NCBI RefSeq assembly: GCF_022180365.1
Contig: NZ_BQKV01000027.1
Coordinates: 124,001 to 188,000 of the forward strand
From: Faecalibacterium gallinarum
Lineage (GTDB): Bacteria > Bacillota > Clostridia > Oscillospirales > Ruminococcaceae
Direction: 5' to 3'
DNA length: 64,000 nt
A program made the translations under genes and the position numbers. Shown here one piece after another: positions 61,002-64,000 of the stretch (its first letter is position 1; each line of letters starts with the position of its first letter). The notes under the pieces were generated by a model, which made no database searches, had not been told where the DNA came from, and was given only the letters and a program-made list of their open reading frames with translations.

Positions 61002-61859
61002 ATGGCCGGTACACTCTATATCGTCGCCACCCCCATCGGCAACCTGGACGATATGCCGCCCCGGGTGGCGGCTACCTTCGGCGCGGCCGATTTTGTGGCC
61101 GCAGAGGACACCCGGGTGACCCTGCGGCTGCTCAACCACCTGGGGCTGAAAAAGCCCCTGGTGAGCTACTACGAACACGCCCTCCAAAAAGGGGAGGGGA
61201 TTCTCCGCCGGATCGAGGCGGGGGAGGACTGCGCCCTCTGCTCCGACGCGGGGATGCCCTGCATCTCCGACCCGGGCGAGGCCATCGTTCGGGACGCCCT
61301 GGCCCGGGGAATCCGGGTGGTGCCGGTGCCGGGGGCCTCGGCCTGCGTCACCGCTCTGGCGGTCTCGGGCCAGGACACCTCCCGCTGGGTGTTTGAGGGC
61401 TTTCTGCCGGTGAACCGCCGCCAGAAGCGCCAGCGACTGGAAGAGCTGGCCGGGGAAAAGCGGACCGTGATCTTCTACGAGGCGCCCCACAAGCTCCGCA
61501 CCACCCTGGACGATCTGGCCGAGGCCTTCGGCCCCGAGCGGAGCATCACCCTCTGCCGGGAGCTGACCAAACTCCACGAAGAGATCCAGAAAACCACCCT
61601 GGGGGAGGCCGTGGCGTACTACGCCCAGAACGAGCCCCGGGGAGAATACGTCCTGGTGATGGCGGGGGCCCCCGCCGCCGCCCAGCCGGACGAAGCCGCC
61701 ACCCTGGAGGATACGGCTGCCCGGGCTCTGGAACTGACTCAGGGGGGCATGAGCCCCACCGCCGCGGCCAAGACCGCCGCCCAGGGCACCCCCTGGTCCA
61801 AGAGCGAAGTGTATAAAGCCATGCTGGCCTGCCAAAACGGTCAGGAGGACGAGGCATAA
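61002..61859 (+). CDS. rsmI: 16S rRNA (cytidine-1402-2'-O)-methyltransferase
   Basis: A 285-residue member of the tetrapyrrole-methylase fold family. It starts MAGTLYIVATPIGNL, with the family marks AAEDTRVTLRLLNH, CSDAGMPCISDPGE, VPVPGASACVTAL and FYEAPHKLRTTL. It methylates the ribose of C1402 in the ribosomal P site. GGGAGG precedes this ATG; ten open codons upstream are rejected. Confidence 0.95.
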   Translation: MAGTLYIVATPIGNLDDMPPRVAATFGAADFVAAEDTRVTLRLLNHLGLKKPLVSYYEHALQKGEGILRRIEAGEDCALCSDAGMPCISDPGEAIVRDALARGIRVVPVPGASACVTALAVSGQDTSRWVFEGFLPVNRRQKRQRLEELAGEKRTVIFYEAPHKLRTTLDDLAEAFGPERSITLCRELTKLHEEIQKTTLGEAVAYYAQNEPRGEYVLVMAGAPAAAQPDEAATLEDTAARALELTQGGMSPTAAAKTAAQGTPWSKSEVYKAMLACQNGQEDEA

Positions 61860-61890
61860 TTCTGCCAAAAAAAGAAAGGAGGACCCGCAC

Positions 61891-62379
61891 ATGACCAAAC
61901 TTGTGATTCTCAGCGACAGCCACAACAGTGAGCCCGCCATCCGCCGGATCCTGAAAGCCGAGGCTGACGCCGATGCCCTGATTTTTCTGGGGGACGGCCT
62001 GCGGGATCTGGAACGGGCACTGACCACCGCCCCCCGCCTGCGGGCGTATGCGGTGGCGGGCAACTGCGATTATGGCGCATTAGAGCCCCTGGACGGGCTG
62101 GCAGCCTTTGACAAGGTGGTTGTTTTCTATACCCACGGGCATATGTACGGCGTTAAATACGATACGGATACGCTGGTGGATACGGCGGCGGCCCGCGGGG
62201 CGGAAGTCGCCCTCTTCGGCCACACCCATATTCCCATCGCCAAGCAGCAGGGACCGGTCTTTTTGTTTAACCCCGGTTCCTGCGGGCGGTGCTACATCGG
62301 GCCGGATACCTACGGCGTGATGGTACTGGACAACGGCAAAATCCTGAGCGCTGAGCATCGGGAGGTGCCCAAGGGATGA
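61891..62379 (+). CDS. YfcE/MJ0936 family metallophosphoesterase
   Basis: A 162-residue phosphodiesterase with the calcineurin-like metal motifs ILSDSHNS, FLGDGLRD, VAGNCDYG, YTHGHMYG and GHTHIP, in order. Small enzymes of this family hydrolyse model phosphodiesters; the true substrate is unknown. AGAAAGGAGG precedes the ATG. Its stop overlaps the birA start (ATGA). Confidence 0.9.
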   Translation: MTKLVILSDSHNSEPAIRRILKAEADADALIFLGDGLRDLERALTTAPRLRAYAVAGNCDYGALEPLDGLAAFDKVVVFYTHGHMYGVKYDTDTLVDTAAARGAEVALFGHTHIPIAKQQGPVFLFNPGSCGRCYIGPDTYGVMVLDNGKILSAEHREVPKG

Positions 62380-63143
62380 GCCTGAACGAAGTGCGGTATA
62401 TCCCGGAGTGTGACAGCACCAACAACTACGCCAAGGCCCATTTCGAGGAGTTCGGGCCGGTGGGCGCGGTGTACACCACCAGCCAGACGGCAGGCCGGGG
62501 ACGACAGGGCCACCGCTGGGTCAACGCTGCGGGCCAGGCCCTCTACTGCACGGTGGTGATCCGGGAAGACCTGGTCCAGCCGGAGACTCTGCCCTTGCTG
62601 GCGAGTCTGGCGGTCCATCAGCAGCTGGCCCTGCGGTACGGGGTGAAATGCCAGATCAAATGGCCCAACGATCTGCTTTTGAACGGCAAAAAGATCGTGG
62701 GCATCCTCTGTGAGAGCGTGAGCTACGGCTACCAGAACCAGGGCCGGGGCTACATGGCGGGGATCGGGATCAACCTGGCCCAGCCCCGGGAGTATTTCGA
62801 GGCGGCGGGCCTGCCCTACGGCAGCTCCCTGGCGCTGGAAGGGGCGGCGGTGGATCTGGCCCGGGACCCGGAAATTCTGGCGGAGGCTCTGACCGATTTC
62901 GGCTTTGACCGGCCCCTCTACACCTTCGCGCGGGAGGGGTTCGCGCCTTTCCGGGAGGCGTACAAGGCCGCCTGCGTGAATCTGGGGCGGCGGGTGACCT
63001 TCGATCTGCCGGGCGGCGGCCAGGGCGAGGGGATCGCCGAGGACATCGACGAAAACGGCCGGCTGGTGGTGCGAACCGACAGCGGCCAGCAGCACGTCTT
63101 TACCGGAGAAGTCTCGGTGCGCGGCATTTACGGAGCAATATAA
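62376..63143 (+). CDS. birA: Biotin-[acetyl-CoA-carboxylase] ligase (no DNA-binding domain)
   Basis: A 255-residue class I biotin protein ligase. It has ECDSTNNYAKAH, the biotinyl-AMP loop QTAGRGRQGHRWV, IKWPNDLLLNGKKIVGIL and GIGINL, then a small SH3-like C-terminal domain. The HTH domain of bifunctional BirA is absent, so it should not be a repressor. Translationally coupled to the metallophosphoesterase gene. Confidence 0.94.
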   Translation: MSLNEVRYIPECDSTNNYAKAHFEEFGPVGAVYTTSQTAGRGRQGHRWVNAAGQALYCTVVIREDLVQPETLPLLASLAVHQQLALRYGVKCQIKWPNDLLLNGKKIVGILCESVSYGYQNQGRGYMAGIGINLAQPREYFEAAGLPYGSSLALEGAAVDLARDPEILAEALTDFGFDRPLYTFAREGFAPFREAYKAACVNLGRRVTFDLPGGGQGEGIAEDIDENGRLVVRTDSGQQHVFTGEVSVRGIYGAI

Positions 63144-63168
63144 AAAGCGGGCTTTCGCCCGCTTTTTT
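63143..63168. terminator. Bidirectional terminator between birA and the CPBP protease
   Basis: AAAAGCGGGC (63143-63152) and GCCCGCTTTT (63157-63166) with T-runs on both sides; it starts at the last base of the birA stop and serves both convergent genes. Confidence 0.9.
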
Positions 63169-63176
63169 CTTTATGA

Positions 63177-63827
63177 TCAAAGATAATCCATCAGAAAATG
63201 GATTACAATGGGCAGGATGATGCTTTCCCGCTTTTTCGCAATCAGACACAGTGCCAAATGAACAAAGAAGATAAACACCAGACTGGGGATCATCTGTACG
63301 GTATATACCAGCAGGGAAGAAAATCCGCGGTTGTACATCTGATAGGGCAGATGGAATAAAGAAAAGAAGATCCCACCCAGGCAGAATACCAGTTTTGGGT
63401 TGAGGTTCAGCCCGAATAGATAGTTTTGGATAAAACCTCTGAAAAGAATTTCCTCCACGGCCGCAATATAGAAGAGGTAATAGGGAATCGTCCAGAGAAT
63501 TTGAAACCAGAGATCCCCAGTCAGCTGCCCGAATACTTTCCACACAAGAAAGATCTTAATACAAATACCGGCCAGAATAAGAACAGCCCCGAGCCAAAGA
63601 TCGGTCTTTGTGTTCTTTTCGCCGGGAAAACCGAGGCTGCGCCAGCTGTGCTCTTTTCGATAGACAAAAGCGACGGTTAATACAAATATGAGCGTGTATA
63701 AAACAGTGGTAAAAAGTCTGCTCTGGGTCAGGACCTGAACTTTCCCGCACAATAAGAGGAGAAACCAATAGGCTATATAGTATACCACCGCAATGATGCC
63801 GCACAGCTTCTCTCGTTTTTCGTACAT
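63177..63827 (-). CDS. CPBP (CAAX/Abi-type) intramembrane protease family protein
   Basis: A 216-residue membrane protein with about seven hydrophobic segments. The three CPBP motifs are seen: EEILFRGFIQNYLFG near residue 125, FFSLFHLPYQ near 160 and IVIHFLMDYL at the C-terminus. Members include prenyl-protein proteases and bacteriocin self-immunity proteins. The ATG at 63827 is chosen because the open frame above it contains the promoter; its ribosome site (GGGG) is weak. Lower GC than the neighbours. Confidence 0.87.
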   Translation of the reverse strand: MYEKREKLCGIIAVVYYIAYWFLLLLCGKVQVLTQSRLFTTVLYTLIFVLTVAFVYRKEHSWRSLGFPGEKNTKTDLWLGAVLILAGICIKIFLVWKVFGQLTGDLWFQILWTIPYYLFYIAAVEEILFRGFIQNYLFGLNLNPKLVFCLGGIFFSLFHLPYQMYNRGFSSLLVYTVQMIPSLVFIFFVHLALCLIAKKRESIILPIVIHFLMDYL

Positions 63828-63879
63828 AAAAACGCCCCACTTTTTAATCACTCTGTACAAGATTGGAAATACAATTTTG

Positions 63880-63907
63880 ATTATACACCCCTTGGGATCA
63901 TCGTCAA
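63880..63907 (-). promoter_or_regulatory. Promoter of the CPBP protease gene
   Basis: TTGACG (63907-63902), 16-base spacer, TATAAT (63885-63880) on the minus strand. The last 90 bases of the window show nothing recognisable. Confidence 0.75.
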
Positions 63908-64000
63908 GGGATTCGGGACTGTCCCCCGAGTTCATGAACAGAGCGGGAGGCTTTAATCACTCCCACAATGACAATCCCCCCGCGTCGGCGCTTGCGGTTC

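Overview
The window reads as a chromosomal segment of a GC-rich Gram-positive anaerobe of class Clostridia, most like the Faecalibacterium/Gemmiger/Subdoligranulum branch of the Ruminococcaceae/Oscillospiraceae. The evidence is clostridial-type gene content (RicT/PSP1 protein, two-subunit Fe-S serine dehydratase, a 2[4Fe-4S] ferredoxin, EpsG-type polymerase), strong Shine-Dalgarno sites, sigma-A-like promoters and GC-rich intrinsic terminators. The genus is an inference. No phage, insertion sequence, CRISPR array or rRNA was seen.

Layout: (1) 1-9.4 kb: the edge of a membrane protein gene, tRNA-Ser(CGA), and a complete arginine cluster argG-argH-argC-argJ-argB-argD-argF on the minus strand, with an ARG box upstream of argG. 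(2) 9.4-15.5 kb: minus-strand metabolic genes: a GIY-YIG/GNAT fusion, a MYG1-family protein, an ATP-grasp ligase with two esterases, and ilvE. (3) 15.5-27.3 kb: a cyclic-di-GMP island. A minus-strand ABC exporter plus PF14907-type nucleotidyltransferase lies behind one class I c-di-GMP (GEMM-I) riboswitch. Divergent from it runs a plus-strand operon: membrane GGDEF cyclase, REC-HD-GYP phosphodiesterase, a second GEMM-I riboswitch with a terminator, a MotA/TolQ/ExbB-type channel fused to a degenerate EAL domain, a MotB/ExbD-like protein carrying SpaA/Cna-B-type domains, and a Wzc-like chain-length regulator/BY-kinase. A VanZ-like gene follows. (4) 27.3-39.8 kb: a minus-strand Wzx/Wzy exopolysaccharide operon with a priming transferase, three glycosyltransferases, EpsG-type polymerase, flippase, the UDP-L-FucNAc genes capE-capF-capG, a UDP-glucuronate 4-epimerase type enzyme and a glycosyltransferase pseudogene. 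(5) 39.9-45.6 kb: RpiR regulator, lactose/cellobiose-family PTS (IIA, IIB, IIC), GH1 glycosidase and ROK kinase. (6) 45.8-64 kb: tRNA-Arg(ACG), sdaAA/sdaAB, tig, small regulators, galE, galM, a large RND permease, ricT, a ferredoxin, trmN6-like gene, rsmI, yfcE-like gene, birA and a CPBP protease.

How it may work together: the GGDEF and HD-GYP proteins should set c-di-GMP. Two riboswitches read it, one before an exporter and one before the channel genes. The EAL domain has lost the second Asp of its loop-6 DD pair, so it may sense c-di-GMP rather than degrade it. The resulting channel/surface complex is encoded just before the only Wzc-like protein of the window and converges on the exopolysaccharide operon that needs such a protein. 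This suggests a c-di-GMP-gated, ion-driven envelope machine coupled to polysaccharide export. The parts are seen in the sequence; the coupling is inferred.

A palindromic repeat family (five copies, some flanking stop codons) is scattered through intergenic gaps. Several genes start at TTG or GTG, decided by Shine-Dalgarno spacing.
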